A stretch of 64,000 nucleotides of DNA, from positions 806,001 through 870,000 of the forward strand of contig NZ_VCEJ01000004.1 in NCBI RefSeq assembly GCF_005860805.1, given 5' to 3'. This stretch comes from Dyadobacter luticola (GTDB taxonomy: Bacteria > Bacteroidota > Bacteroidia > Cytophagales > Spirosomataceae). Made by a program: the position numbers and the translations under genes. Position 1 is the first letter of the stretch. Each line of letters begins with the position of its first letter. Under the pieces are notes generated by a model. The model did not search any database. It was not told the origin of the DNA and worked only from the letters and a program-made list of their open reading frames with translations. Below are positions 25,958-35,253 of the stretch, piece after piece.

Positions 25958-27451
25958 TTAATATCCTGGATTTTGAACCAACACCCCTGCACTCAGGTCG
26001 ATCTCATTTTGCGGGATCGGCCAAACTTCATTTTTGTTCGCTTTCCAGCCTTTCGGACCAAAAATGGTAGCAGCCCGTCCCTGGCGTATCACATCGAAAT
26101 AGCGGTCAAATTCCATCGCCAGCTCCGAATGACGTTCATTCCAGATGGCGGTGCGCAAGGCAGCTTTATCAGTCGTAGTTACTTTTGGAAGAATGGTTTT
26201 GCTGGCTCCCCGCGCCCGTGCTCTCACCAGTTCAAGCGAAGCCAGCGCCTGGGCCGTATTGCCCAATTCGTTGGCCGCCTCCGCATTCATCAATAAAACT
26301 TCGGCGTAGCGTAACACCCTTACATTTTGTTGAGAACCCTCATTAAAACCGGAAACATACAAGCCGAAAGGCACATAGGATTTCTGGTTGTACATCGGGT
26401 TATCACCAGTTGCCGGAATTGCATCGCCGGAAGGTGTGGTTTCTCCGCGGAAAATGATGGTCGCATCTCTTCTCGGATCGCCGGTTTCATAAGAGGCCGC
26501 CAATTCCTTGGTAGGAACATTGAAACCCCAGCCACCGCCTGTTATGCCACGAACTCCCTGAACCTGTGAATATTGCGAGTTTGAAGCATCCTTGTTGGAT
26601 GGGATCAGCTCATTTTGGATCTCGAAAATCGATTCCGTAGAATTTTCATTAGGTATCCTGAAAAGCGCCTCGTAGTTGGAAAAAAGCGAATATTGGCCAG
26701 AAGTCATTACCTGATTGGTCAAGTCAAAAACCTGCTGCCATTTTTGCTGATACATAGAAACCTTGGCGTGCAAAGCTTGCGCAGCACCTTTGGTGGCTCT
26801 TCCCACATCGCTTTTACCATAGCTAAGAGGCAAAACTGCTGCCGCGTCGGTCAGGTCTTTTTCGATAGCTGCGTAAACATCCGCTTTTGGAGTCCGAGGA
26901 AGGTTGTACTCGGTGGCGTCTTTCGGAACATTCAGCCGCAGCGGCACGTCCCCGAATGCCCTTACCAGCCGGAAATAGGAATAGGCACGTACAAATTTCG
27001 CCTCTGCCAGAAGCCGCGCCTTCAACGTTTCGTCCATGCTGATCGCCGGCACATTATCCAGAACCTGGTTGGCATAATTAACATTCTGATATTGACCCGC
27101 CCAGAAATCGGCCAGCTGACCATCGCTCGAACCTACCGAGAAGTTGTCGTAATCATTAAAAAATGTTGCGTCAGAGGCTGTACTGCCTTTTTCTGCATCA
27201 TCAGAACCCATGCTTTCCACTGCGATCGGTGCGAAAGCAGTGTTGGTCCAGCCACGCAGGTTGGCGTACATCGCATTGACAGCTTTTGTAGCGTCGTCGG
27301 CCGATTGCCAGAATACGACGCCCGCTTCTTTACCCTGCGGATCTACGTCCAAAAAGCCCTGGTCGCAGGCTGAGGGGACCATGAGTAGTGAAGCTAAACC
27401 AAGATACAGGCCCGTCCGCTTCAAATTTTTATTGAATATGATGTTTTTCAT
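25958..27451 (-). CDS. SusD-like outer-membrane lipoprotein of the glucan PUL
   Basis: A 497-residue RagB/SusD protein. The start at 27451 (MKNIIFNKNLK) lies 13 bases after the susC stop and gives a type II signal peptide with lipobox VPSAC; the open frame runs 34 codons further into susC and is not used. Motifs: DQGFLDVDPQGKEAG at the mature N-terminus, AKFVRAYSYFRLVRAFGDVP in the TPR region, RYAEVLLMNAEAANELGNTA and the C-terminal VWPIPQNEIDLSAGVLVQNP. It captures oligosaccharide at the surface and hands it to the SusC channel encoded upstream. Confidence 0.93.
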   Translation of the reverse strand: MKNIIFNKNLKRTGLYLGLASLLMVPSACDQGFLDVDPQGKEAGVVFWQSADDATKAVNAMYANLRGWTNTAFAPIAVESMGSDDAEKGSTASDATFFNDYDNFSVGSSDGQLADFWAGQYQNVNYANQVLDNVPAISMDETLKARLLAEAKFVRAYSYFRLVRAFGDVPLRLNVPKDATEYNLPRTPKADVYAAIEKDLTDAAAVLPLSYGKSDVGRATKGAAQALHAKVSMYQQKWQQVFDLTNQVMTSGQYSLFSNYEALFRIPNENSTESIFEIQNELIPSNKDASNSQYSQVQGVRGITGGGWGFNVPTKELAASYETGDPRRDATIIFRGETTPSGDAIPATGDNPMYNQKSYVPFGLYVSGFNEGSQQNVRVLRYAEVLLMNAEAANELGNTAQALASLELVRARARGASKTILPKVTTTDKAALRTAIWNERHSELAMEFDRYFDVIRQGRAATIFGPKGWKANKNEVWPIPQNEIDLSAGVLVQNPGY

Positions 27452-27464
27452 GTTGATGCTGATA

Positions 27465-30400
27465 TTAGAAAGTAACATTGATACCAAAGTTGTAAGTAGC
27501 CGACAGCGGGTAAACATTGGCATCAATTCCGGCTTGTGTCGGTTTGTTTTCATTGGCCCTCACCTCAGGCGACAATCCTTTGTATTTGAAGAAGTTCAAA
27601 GGATTTTGGGCATTGGCGTAAAGTCTAAGCTTCCGCACTTTCAACTTTTCGTTCACCGCCTGCGGGAATGTGAAACCGATCTGTGCATTTCTCACCCTGA
27701 AATAACTTCCGCTTTGAACATAGAAAGTGTTGGGCTGATAGTTGGCACCACCGCCGATGTTTGCCGAAGGATAGGTATTGGAAGTACCCTCGCCATGCCA
27801 GCGGTTGTCGTAGAAATCTTTGGTGAAGTTTTCATTACCATATCTCCATCCCAGGTTGGCATTGTAAATATCAACTTTTGCTACGCCTTGGAAATCAAGC
27901 ATTAAGTCAATGTTGCGGTAGTTCCAGCTGGTATTAATCCCGTAAGTGAATTTCGGATTTGGGTTACCGATCACCTGTCTGTCGAGACCTGTAATTGTTC
28001 CGTCCGGTGTACCGTTTGTTCCGCTGATATCCCGGTACTTGAAGTCACCAGGTTTCGCATTTGGCTGTGCTGATTTCGCGATTTCGTCCGCATTCTGGAA
28101 GATACCGTCCACGACATATCCGTAGAAAGAACCGATCGGGTCGCCCACCCGGGTACGGGTAGCAAGTGCGCCGCTGGTCAAACCTACACCACCGTCGTAG
28201 ATCGGGTTGGCACCGGAGGATACTGATAGAACCGTATTGTTGTTCATACCGCCATTGAAACCAATGCTGTATGAAAGATCCTTGCCGATATCGTCGCGCC
28301 AGTTCAATGCAAATTCAAAGCCTTTATTTTGGAAATCAGCCTGGTTACCCACAATCCGGCCCGATTCCGTACCGATTGATCTCAATACAGGAATGTCGAA
28401 AATCGCTCTTTCTGTTTTCTTGATATAGTAATCCAATTCAACGCTCAAACGGGATTTTAGGAAGGCTGCTTCCAAACCTACGTCTGTTCCTACGCCTCTT
28501 TCCCAGACAGTTACCGGAGGAATGATGGTGTTAATGCTGGCGCCGGTATTCAATGTTCCACCAAAAATCGCAGCCAGGCCGCCGCCGGTTGCTACGGTTA
28601 ATGTGGATAGATTGGATGGGACAGATGCGTTACCGATTTTACCCCAGCTACCTCTCAGTTTCAGGTTATCAAAAATGGTCTGACCTTTCATGAAACCTTC
28701 ATTGCTGATCACCCAGCCAGCACCCACCGAAGGAAAGTAACCCCAGGCATTGCCGCCCTGGAAGAATTTCGAAGAACCGTCGGCACGGATTGAAGCATTC
28801 AGCAGGTATTTATCACTGAATGAATAGTTTACCCGACCAAAATAAGAAGCATAAGTAGCCAGGTCACCTACGTCCGTCACATTACGTCCGTCGGCATTTC
28901 CCAAAGCAATGTATAAATCTCCTTCTCTTGTATAAGGAACATTCAAAGCGCTGGCAGTCATCGTGTAAGACTGGTCATGCTGTGCGGATTGGCCGATCAA
29001 TGCGGTCAGGTTGTGGTTGCCAAACTCTTTGGTGTAAGTCAAAGTATTTTCGAAAATCCAGTAGCGCGTCTGCGGCCTGATAAATTGTAGGGAGCTGGTT
29101 GTATTGCGCTGCTTGAACGTGGCCACATATTCGGGCGTGTAAGATCGGGTTTCATCCTGACCGTAGCGTCCGCCAAGGCTGGTTTTGAATGTCAGACCTT
29201 TGAAAAGATTTACTTCTGCGTAAGCATTCGCGGTCAATAATGTTTTCTTACTCAGCTGATTATAGTAATCAATAGTAACCTGCGGGTTGTAGTTATTTCC
29301 ATCTCCTAGATTGTAGTCGGTAGGGTCTCCATAAGCACCATCGGCGTAGTAAACAGGCACGACAGGTCCCGCCGTGTATAGTTGTCTGAAGATATTCGCT
29401 GCTTCGTCCCTCGATCTGCTGAATGATCCCGTAGCGGTATAACCTACTTTTAAAAACTTAGCGATTTGAAAATCATTCTGCAGACGTGCCGTGTAACGTT
29501 TAAAATTGTTCTTTTCAACAATACCATCCTGGTTCAGATAACCCAGTGAAAAGTTGTAGGTAGTTTTGTCGCTTCCGCCACTCACCGAAAGCTGGTGGTT
29601 GGTAACCAGTGCATTACGAAGAATTTGGTGGTACCAGTCGGTGCCTTCGCCATACTGGCTTGGGTCCAGCACATTGCCTTTACCGTTGACATTGCTTAAT
29701 TCATTCACCATAGTGGCGTATTCGTTAGCATTCGCCATTTTGATCTGGTTCGTCACCTTCTGGAAGCCTACAAAACCATTGTAATCTACCACTGCCTTAC
29801 CCGACTTTCCTTTTTTGGTCGTGATCAAGACCACGCCATTTGCGGCGCGGACACCATAAATAGACTGGCTGGAAGCATCTTTGAGAATGTTCATGCTTTC
29901 AATGTCGCCCGAGTTCAGGAAGCTGATATCGTCGAACCAAACACCGTCCACCACGTAAAGCGGGTTGGCGCTACCATAAGCAGTACCGACGCCGCGGATA
30001 CGGATTTGAGGAGCCTCGCCTGGTTTTCCTGAGTTATTGATCTGCACACCGGCCACTTTTCCCTGCAAACCGCTGACAGCATTCATGGAGGACTGTTTTG
30101 AAATGTCCTCGCCCTTGATCTGCACCACGGAGCCGGTAACATCCAGTTTCCGCTGAGTACCGTAACCCACGACCACCACCTCATTCAAAGCGCGGGCATC
30201 TTCCTGCAAAGCCACATTCAGGCTGGTCTGTGTTCCGACCGGCACTTCCTGGGCAATCATCCCGATCATGGAAAAAACGAGGACGGATTGTGTGGAAGGA
30301 ACCTTGATGGTGTAGTTACCGTCCACGTCCGTAGGAACACCCGTGGTGGTTCCCTTTATGAGCACGCTGGCCCCTGGAAGCGGCGAACCGTCCGAGCTGG

Positions 30401-30497
30401 AAGTAACCTTTCCTGTGACATTGATTTCCTGAGCGAAGGTAATCGTCCCAATGCATAGGAAAACAAGTATGTACAGTAATCGTACAGTAGTTTTCAT
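27465..30497 (-). CDS. SusC-like TonB-dependent transporter of the glucan PUL
   Basis: A 1010-residue transporter with a standard signal peptide ending FAQ at residue 22. It has a carboxypeptidase-like domain (EINVTGKVTSSSDGSPLPGA), the SusC signature LNEVVVVGYGTQRKLDVTGS, a plug with IRIRGVGTAYGSANPLYVVD and a 22-stranded barrel ending in aromatic YNFGINVTF. Unlike the transporter at 7760-11221 it has no STN domain, fitting control by the adjacent one-component regulator rather than by a sigma/anti-sigma pair. It is the first gene of the operon and has a clear -33/-7 promoter with a tandem repeat upstream. Confidence 0.95.
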   Translation of the reverse strand: MKTTVRLLYILVFLCIGTITFAQEINVTGKVTSSSDGSPLPGASVLIKGTTTGVPTDVDGNYTIKVPSTQSVLVFSMIGMIAQEVPVGTQTSLNVALQEDARALNEVVVVGYGTQRKLDVTGSVVQIKGEDISKQSSMNAVSGLQGKVAGVQINNSGKPGEAPQIRIRGVGTAYGSANPLYVVDGVWFDDISFLNSGDIESMNILKDASSQSIYGVRAANGVVLITTKKGKSGKAVVDYNGFVGFQKVTNQIKMANANEYATMVNELSNVNGKGNVLDPSQYGEGTDWYHQILRNALVTNHQLSVSGGSDKTTYNFSLGYLNQDGIVEKNNFKRYTARLQNDFQIAKFLKVGYTATGSFSRSRDEAANIFRQLYTAGPVVPVYYADGAYGDPTDYNLGDGNNYNPQVTIDYYNQLSKKTLLTANAYAEVNLFKGLTFKTSLGGRYGQDETRSYTPEYVATFKQRNTTSSLQFIRPQTRYWIFENTLTYTKEFGNHNLTALIGQSAQHDQSYTMTASALNVPYTREGDLYIALGNADGRNVTDVGDLATYASYFGRVNYSFSDKYLLNASIRADGSSKFFQGGNAWGYFPSVGAGWVISNEGFMKGQTIFDNLKLRGSWGKIGNASVPSNLSTLTVATGGGLAAIFGGTLNTGASINTIIPPVTVWERGVGTDVGLEAAFLKSRLSVELDYYIKKTERAIFDIPVLRSIGTESGRIVGNQADFQNKGFEFALNWRDDIGKDLSYSIGFNGGMNNNTVLSVSSGANPIYDGGVGLTSGALATRTRVGDPIGSFYGYVVDGIFQNADEIAKSAQPNAKPGDFKYRDISGTNGTPDGTITGLDRQVIGNPNPKFTYGINTSWNYRNIDLMLDFQGVAKVDIYNANLGWRYGNENFTKDFYDNRWHGEGTSNTYPSANIGGGANYQPNTFYVQSGSYFRVRNAQIGFTFPQAVNEKLKVRKLRLYANAQNPLNFFKYKGLSPEVRANENKPTQAGIDANVYPLSATYNFGINVTF

Positions 30498-30543
30498 TAG
30501 TAGTTAATTGGTTGATTGAATTATTAGAAGAATTAATTGACTT

Positions 30544-30575
30544 CAAATATAAAACCAGCCGATCCCAGGAATCAA
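30544..30575 (-). promoter_or_regulatory. Complete -33/-7 promoter of the glucan PUL
   Basis: On the minus strand TATATTTG (30551-30544) and TTG (30575-30573), spaced by 21 bases, match the Bacteroidota promoter consensus exactly. The susC ATG is 46 bases downstream of the -7 element. Confidence 0.75.
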
Positions 30576-30581
30576 AAAAAG

Positions 30582-30602
30582 CACTACATCACCACTACAT
30601 CA
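30582..30602 (-). repeat. Tandem 10-bp direct repeat just upstream of the PUL -33 element, likely activator site
   Basis: TGATGTAGTG occurs twice on the minus strand (30602-30593 and 30591-30582) with an 11-bp period, about one helical turn. The proximal copy ends 6 bases before the -33 TTG, the position expected for an activator touching RNA polymerase. The adjacent regulator gene encodes a HTH protein that could bind it. Confidence 0.55.
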
Positions 30603-30665
30603 ATGAGAATAATGCAAGGTTTAATTGAATTGAAGGCATAAATGTCGACGATTTGTACAATGGCC

Positions 30666-33563
30666 CTAAATGTCCATCATGAACTGAACAAGATTGGCAT
30701 CCATGCTCAATCCCACTTTTTTCCTCAGGCGGTAGCGCTTTATCTCCACGCCCCGGATCGAGATTCCGAGTACGGGTGCCATTTCTTTGGTGGAAAGATT
30801 CATTCTGAGACAGGCTGCAAGGCGCAATTCGGAGGGAGAAATGGTAGGGTATAATTGTCTTAACCTTTTGAAAAACTGCTCGTGGACTTCGTCGAAATTC
30901 TGCTCGAAAAGCACCCAGTCGTCCTTGCCGGCGACATTGCGCTCGATACTATTGAGCAGTTTCTGATAATGAATGTTGGGTAGCTGCTGGCCGAGCTCTT
31001 CCTTCACTTGTTTCAGCTCGTCCCTGATCTCTTCCAGAATTTCATTTTTACGCACCACGTTGATCGCTACATTGCTGAGCTGCTGGCTTTTACTTTGAAT
31101 GTCACTCTGCAACTTCTCATTTTGAATGCGCATGATCTGCCGCTCGCTGGAAAGCCGCTGCTGGCGCAATTTTTCCTCCTGCTCCTGGATAAGTCTGGTA
31201 CGATGCCTGGCCAGGCGTTTTTCCTGATAATAGACCAGCCCAAGCAACGCCAGCCCCGCCAATAATGCAAAAAGTATATTGGCAAAAAGCGTTTCACGCC
31301 AGTAAGGCTGAATGCTGAATGCATAGGAAGTAACCGAATCGTTCACATTACTGCGGATTTCGAACACATAATCATTGGATTCGAGGTTCGTGAATTCTAC
31401 GAAATTCTGGCTTGTCCACTCCGACCATTGATCCGTCAATCCTTTCAGACGGTATTTGTATTGAATATTCTGGCCGTATTCGGGCAAAGCATACATAATT
31501 CGCAGAGCGCGTATGTCCGATGCCAGCGCCGGTTTACCTGTCAGCGGGAAGTTTTCGGGAAGGTTACGGAGGTTGGCTACACGTCGGATCAAAGGCATGG
31601 AAATGACCTCGTCACTTTGCCGGATATAACTGCGGTTATACAGTGCATAACCATTGTCCAGACAGAAAAAGTAGTGCTGCGACGAGATCGGAATAATGGT
31701 CTCGCTGTTTCGTACCAGGCTTAATCCCAGATTTACCGGTCGGTTTTCCTGACTATAATATTCAATTCTGTTGATGAAAACTTTGAACCAATCGCCATTT
31801 GTGCCCACTCTCACTTTATATGGCTCATCGTCTTTGCTGAAATCTTTACTGACCCGCAAATGATGCTGCGCGTCGGGTTCCAGAAATGTGTTGGCAGAGC
31901 GGATATGGATCTTGTTTTTCCATTTAATGATCTCAATGCTGAATTCACTTGGGAAATCTTTCGGCGCTTTAAATTCCCGCCAGGCAGTCGCGGAATCAAG
32001 CTGCGGGGTGAGTTTCGCGGAAAAAAGCCCCTTATAGGCATGCCCGAGCCAGAATGTTCCTTTTGAATCGGTTTCAATTTGCCGCACCGGAATAGTCGGG
32101 ACGGATTTTACGCGGTAGGCGTAACTCCACAACTTTTGCGCACTTTTTTTGTAAACGTGTAAACCGGTGTACGAACCTTGGAGCAGTAATGTGTCTTTCC
32201 CGGCAAATACAGGCTTGATGATCCAGCCGCCATTTATATCAGAAATTCTCTTAATACCTTGCTCTTCAATGCGATAGGTGGCGTCATTATGTCCGCATAA
32301 AAGCTGGTCGTCCAAAACCTGCAAGTTCCAGGTCTGGCCTTCCAATCCGGGCACTGGCCGGAAAGCTTCGGAAGAACCCCATTTTTTTACAAAAACACCT
32401 TTATTAGAACCCACATATAACTTCCCCCGCCAGACCGCCGCCGCATAGGTGGAGCCGAGCGGGTTGTCATTGGTTTGATAGGATACTACCGCCGACGACA
32501 TTCTCACCATATCGATACCCTGGTCCAGCCCGATCCAGAGTTGCTTGCGGGCATCTTCTTCCAGCGCAAGGACGGTATTGTTCTGTAAACCAGTCTCTTT
32601 GTCAAAACGGTAAATCAGGTTTCCTGTTTTTGAAACAACATATACCCCTTTTTGAATGGTACCGAAAACCATGCTGCTGTCGCGGCTAAGAATGATCGCC
32701 CGGTTGATAATGTTCGTTTTCAGTTCCTCAGAAATCCCGATTTGCCAGGGCCGCAGGATGCCTTTGTTCCAGGTGAAAAGTCCGTGTTTGGTGGTGGTAA
32801 ACAGCATGTTACCGTCGGGAAGCGGTAAAATGGAGGATACGATGGTAGTTGATAATGCTTCGGTGCCGGGCAGCGGCTGGAAGGTTTTGTCTTTTAATTC
32901 GTAAACACCTTTGCCGATGAGCGGCAGGAGGAGCCGATTGTGCACAAACCGCAAAAACATGAAATTTCCCAGGGCATTGATCTCCTCGATATTCTTCCCA
33001 TCGTACCGGTAAATCTTGGCAAATGACTGAAAGTAAATGTATTGCGGCGTTTTCAGGATATGCCAGATCTCCTCGGTTTTCAGGCTGGGGAAATTCGCTT
33101 TTTTGCTCAGGGAATAATATTTCAGCCGGCCGTCAGCTTCCTTTTTCCAATAACCGAATTCCGAAAAGCCGCCTACATAAATGCGCTGCTCTTTGTGTGC
33201 AGGACGATTTAGACCACGGCCCGCCGAGGCCGGAACAGTTACTTCGTCACATAAAACTGTTCTGACAATTTGCCCGTCGGGCAGTGGATATAGCTTCCAG
33301 GTGGCGCCGTCGTATTCCAGCAGACCATCGGAATTGGCTGTGTAAATGAGATTTTCGGCACTCTGGCTTACCGACCAGTTCTGGTTGTGTGCTTTGTAAA
33401 CGGAAGAAGTGTAGTTGGTCAGCGGGGGCGTTTCCTGACCGGAAACTTTGGTGAAGCTGAGGAGCAGCAACAAGAAAATAAGCCTCAGTTCGCGGGTAGG
33501 TAACTGAGCCGCATTTTGAAATAGTGTATGTGATTCCGTTCCCACAGCCAAAAAACGGGGCAC
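30666..33563 (-). CDS. Membrane-anchored one-component regulator: beta-propeller sensor, Y_Y_Y domain, C-terminal LuxR-type HTH
   Basis: A protein of up to 965 residues. A signal sequence (LRLIFLLLLLSF) precedes a long periplasmic region of two-component-regulator propeller repeats (GLQNNTVLALEEDARKQLWI) and a Y_Y_Y domain (YKYRLKGLTDQWSEWTSQNF). One membrane helix lies near residues 755-775, followed by a coiled coil (RLIQEQEEKLRQQRLSSERQ) and a C-terminal HTH (STKEMAPVLGISIRGVEIKR). No kinase or receiver domain is present, so it probably senses glycan and binds DNA itself. It likely controls the PUL just downstream on the same strand. The first GTG (33563) overlaps a hairpin; a GTG at 33545 is a better start candidate. 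Confidence 0.88.
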   Translation of the reverse strand: MPRFLAVGTESHTLFQNAAQLPTRELRLIFLLLLLSFTKVSGQETPPLTNYTSSVYKAHNQNWSVSQSAENLIYTANSDGLLEYDGATWKLYPLPDGQIVRTVLCDEVTVPASAGRGLNRPAHKEQRIYVGGFSEFGYWKKEADGRLKYYSLSKKANFPSLKTEEIWHILKTPQYIYFQSFAKIYRYDGKNIEEINALGNFMFLRFVHNRLLLPLIGKGVYELKDKTFQPLPGTEALSTTIVSSILPLPDGNMLFTTTKHGLFTWNKGILRPWQIGISEELKTNIINRAIILSRDSSMVFGTIQKGVYVVSKTGNLIYRFDKETGLQNNTVLALEEDARKQLWIGLDQGIDMVRMSSAVVSYQTNDNPLGSTYAAAVWRGKLYVGSNKGVFVKKWGSSEAFRPVPGLEGQTWNLQVLDDQLLCGHNDATYRIEEQGIKRISDINGGWIIKPVFAGKDTLLLQGSYTGLHVYKKSAQKLWSYAYRVKSVPTIPVRQIETDSKGTFWLGHAYKGLFSAKLTPQLDSATAWREFKAPKDFPSEFSIEIIKWKNKIHIRSANTFLEPDAQHHLRVSKDFSKDDEPYKVRVGTNGDWFKVFINRIEYYSQENRPVNLGLSLVRNSETIIPISSQHYFFCLDNGYALYNRSYIRQSDEVISMPLIRRVANLRNLPENFPLTGKPALASDIRALRIMYALPEYGQNIQYKYRLKGLTDQWSEWTSQNFVEFTNLESNDYVFEIRSNVNDSVTSYAFSIQPYWRETLFANILFALLAGLALLGLVYYQEKRLARHRTRLIQEQEEKLRQQRLSSERQIMRIQNEKLQSDIQSKSQQLSNVAINVVRKNEILEEIRDELKQVKEELGQQLPNIHYQKLLNSIERNVAGKDDWVLFEQNFDEVHEQFFKRLRQLYPTISPSELRLAACLRMNLSTKEMAPVLGISIRGVEIKRYRLRKKVGLSMDANLVQFMMDI

Positions 33564-33591
33564 CTGTTGCCAGCCGCCCCGATTAAAAATA

Positions 33592-33616
33592 CCAGCCCTG
33601 AGGTTTTCAGGACTGG
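33592..33616 (-). terminator. Terminator of mdh
   Basis: CCAGCCCTGA (33592-33601) pairs with TCAGGACTGG (33607-33616) with one wobble. On the minus strand, 16 bases after the mdh stop, it is followed by TATTTTTAAT. A second GC-rich hairpin (CGGGGC/GCCCCG, about 33556-33580) and a T-run follow immediately. Confidence 0.7.
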
Positions 33617-33632
33617 CAAATGTTGTTTGAAA

Positions 33633-34559
33633 TTACAATGTCAATGCACCGTTCATCGAGCGGACTGCTTCCGCTGATTTTTCGAATGCTGCTTTTTCGG
33701 CATCGCTCAGGCGGAGGTTGATCACCTTCTCCCAGCCGCCGCGACCCAACACAACCGGTACGCCCATGCAAATGTCTTTCTGGCCATATTCACCATTGAG
33801 ATATACGCTGCAAGGAACAATCCGTTTCTGGTTGCGCACGATGCTTTCGACCAATAATAATGTAGCCGCGCCCGGTGCGTACCAGGCCGAAGTTCCGATC
33901 AGTTTGGTCAATGTTGCGCCGCCAACCATGGTGTCTGCTGCTACTTTTTCAAGCTGCTCTGGAGACAGAAAACGACTTACCGGTATACCATTATAGGTAG
34001 CCAGTCTGGTGAGCGGGATCATGGTGGTATCGCCGTGTCCACCGATTACCATTCCGTGGATGTCGAGCGGGGAAACGTCCATCGCAAGTGCGAGGTATGT
34101 TTTGAAACGGGCGCTGTCCAGCGCGCCGCCCATCCCGATCAGGCGTTTTTTATTGATACCCGACTCTTTGAGGGCCAGGTAAGTCATGGTATCCATTGGA
34201 TTGGAAACCACGATAATGATTGCTTTTGGCGAATATTTGAGGATGTTTTCAGTAACTCCTTTAACGATTCCTGCATTGATACCGATCAGTTCTTCGCGCG
34301 TCATGCCCGGCTTCCGCGGAAGTCCCGACGTGATCACGACTACGTCCGATCCTTTGGTTTTTTCGTAATCATTTGTAGAGCCGACGGGTCTGGTGTTGAA
34401 GCCGAGCAATGCAGCTGTTTGGTACATATCCAGTGATTTGCCTTCACTCACGCCTTCTTTAATGTCAAGCAAAACGACCTCCTCTGCCAGCTCGCGACGA
34501 ATAATATTATCGGCAGTGGTTGCACCGACAGCACCCGCTCCTACAACAGTAATCTTCAT
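33633..34559 (-). CDS. mdh: Malate dehydrogenase
   Basis: A 308-residue NAD-dependent enzyme of the lactate/malate dehydrogenase family, LDH-like (type III) MDH. Seen: the NAD-binding KITVVGAGAVGATTADNI; DIKEGVSEGKSLDMYQTAAL, with the Asp that selects NAD over NADP; the catalytic-loop arginines in SGLPRKPGMTREE; VVSNPMDTMTYLALKESG; and the catalytic His in MVIGGHGDTTMIPL. It interconverts malate and oxaloacetate in the TCA cycle. It stands alone with its own terminator, divergent from the YkvA-like gene. TACTTTTA at 34617-34610 (minus) is a near-consensus promoter. Confidence 0.97.
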   Translation of the reverse strand: MKITVVGAGAVGATTADNIIRRELAEEVVLLDIKEGVSEGKSLDMYQTAALLGFNTRPVGSTNDYEKTKGSDVVVITSGLPRKPGMTREELIGINAGIVKGVTENILKYSPKAIIIVVSNPMDTMTYLALKESGINKKRLIGMGGALDSARFKTYLALAMDVSPLDIHGMVIGGHGDTTMIPLTRLATYNGIPVSRFLSPEQLEKVAADTMVGGATLTKLIGTSAWYAPGAATLLLVESIVRNQKRIVPCSVYLNGEYGQKDICMGVPVVLGRGGWEKVINLRLSDAEKAAFEKSAEAVRSMNGALTL

Positions 34560-34752
34560 AAAGAAATATGGTTAATTGAATAGAATTTAATGCTTTTTAA
34601 ATTTTCTCCTAAAAGTAGGATACATAATTTGTTAATACCAAGGGGAATCAGATTTTTTGCCAGAAAAGTCTCAGGCGAAATCCAAAATGCAATTTTTTAC
34701 GTATCTTGATAGTTATATTGGCATTTTTAACCACTTTTTATTGCTGGGTATA

Positions 34753-35184
34753 ATGAATGATGAGTCGATGATTTCACAGATTTTAAAATCAGTTTTTTTT
34801 AAAAGCGCCAAAGGAAAAGCGGGGAGATATGCCAAGAATTCCACCCGGTTATTTGAGCTGATCAAAGACTCGGTTAGCAAGCTTCAGAAGGTTGGTTTTA
34901 AAGGAAACCTGTCGGAGTTTCAGACGAACGTGCAGCTGTTGATCAGAATGGTGCGGGCTTACGCTTCGGGAGAATACCGCGGCCTGCCATGGAGAAGCCT
35001 GATCTCGATCGTAGCGGTATTGATCTATTTTGTTTCGCCGATCGATCTGATACCCGATTTTCTGCCGTTTATCGGGGTGACAGATGACGTCGCACTGGTG
35101 GTGTGGCTGGTCAAATCGCTGAGCAACGATGTGCAGAAATTCGGGGATTGGGAGAAGCAGGCAAAAACGATTAACATAGGATAA
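34753..35184 (+). CDS. YkvA/DUF1232-domain membrane protein
   Basis: A 143-residue protein from the ATG at 34753 (MNDESMISQILKSV); the frame is open to 34657 and an ATG at 34687 is possible but encodes sequence unlike the family. The C-terminal half is a DUF1232 domain: LPWRSLISIVAVLIYFVSPI, then DLIPDFLPFIGVTDDVALVV, with the conserved DLIPD-x-LP-x-GxxDD signature and two hydrophobic segments. The function of the family is not established. It is 69 bases upstream of tatA, which has its own promoter. Confidence 0.85.
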   Translation: MNDESMISQILKSVFFKSAKGKAGRYAKNSTRLFELIKDSVSKLQKVGFKGNLSEFQTNVQLLIRMVRAYASGEYRGLPWRSLISIVAVLIYFVSPIDLIPDFLPFIGVTDDVALVVWLVKSLSNDVQKFGDWEKQAKTINIG

Positions 35185-35222
35185 AACAGAACCGTTTAGT
35201 AGTTTCTGTAGAAAAGAATTTT

Positions 35223-35230
35223 TATTTTTG
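35223..35230 (+). promoter_or_regulatory. -7 promoter element of tatA
   Basis: TATTTTTG is an exact TAnnTTTG match, ending 23 bases before the tatA ATG. No perfect -33 TTG is present; TTT at 35195-35197 is at about the right distance. Confidence 0.55.
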
Positions 35231-35253
35231 TAAACATTAAAAAAGAAACAGAT

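Noticed and set aside
26615..27905. Plus-strand open frames of 252 and 231 codons opposite susD and susC
   Set aside because: They are antisense to well-supported SusCD genes, and their translations have no recognisable features.
30582..30602. Short CRISPR-like direct repeat
   Set aside because: Only two 10-bp units with a single base between them; no spacers and no cas genes.
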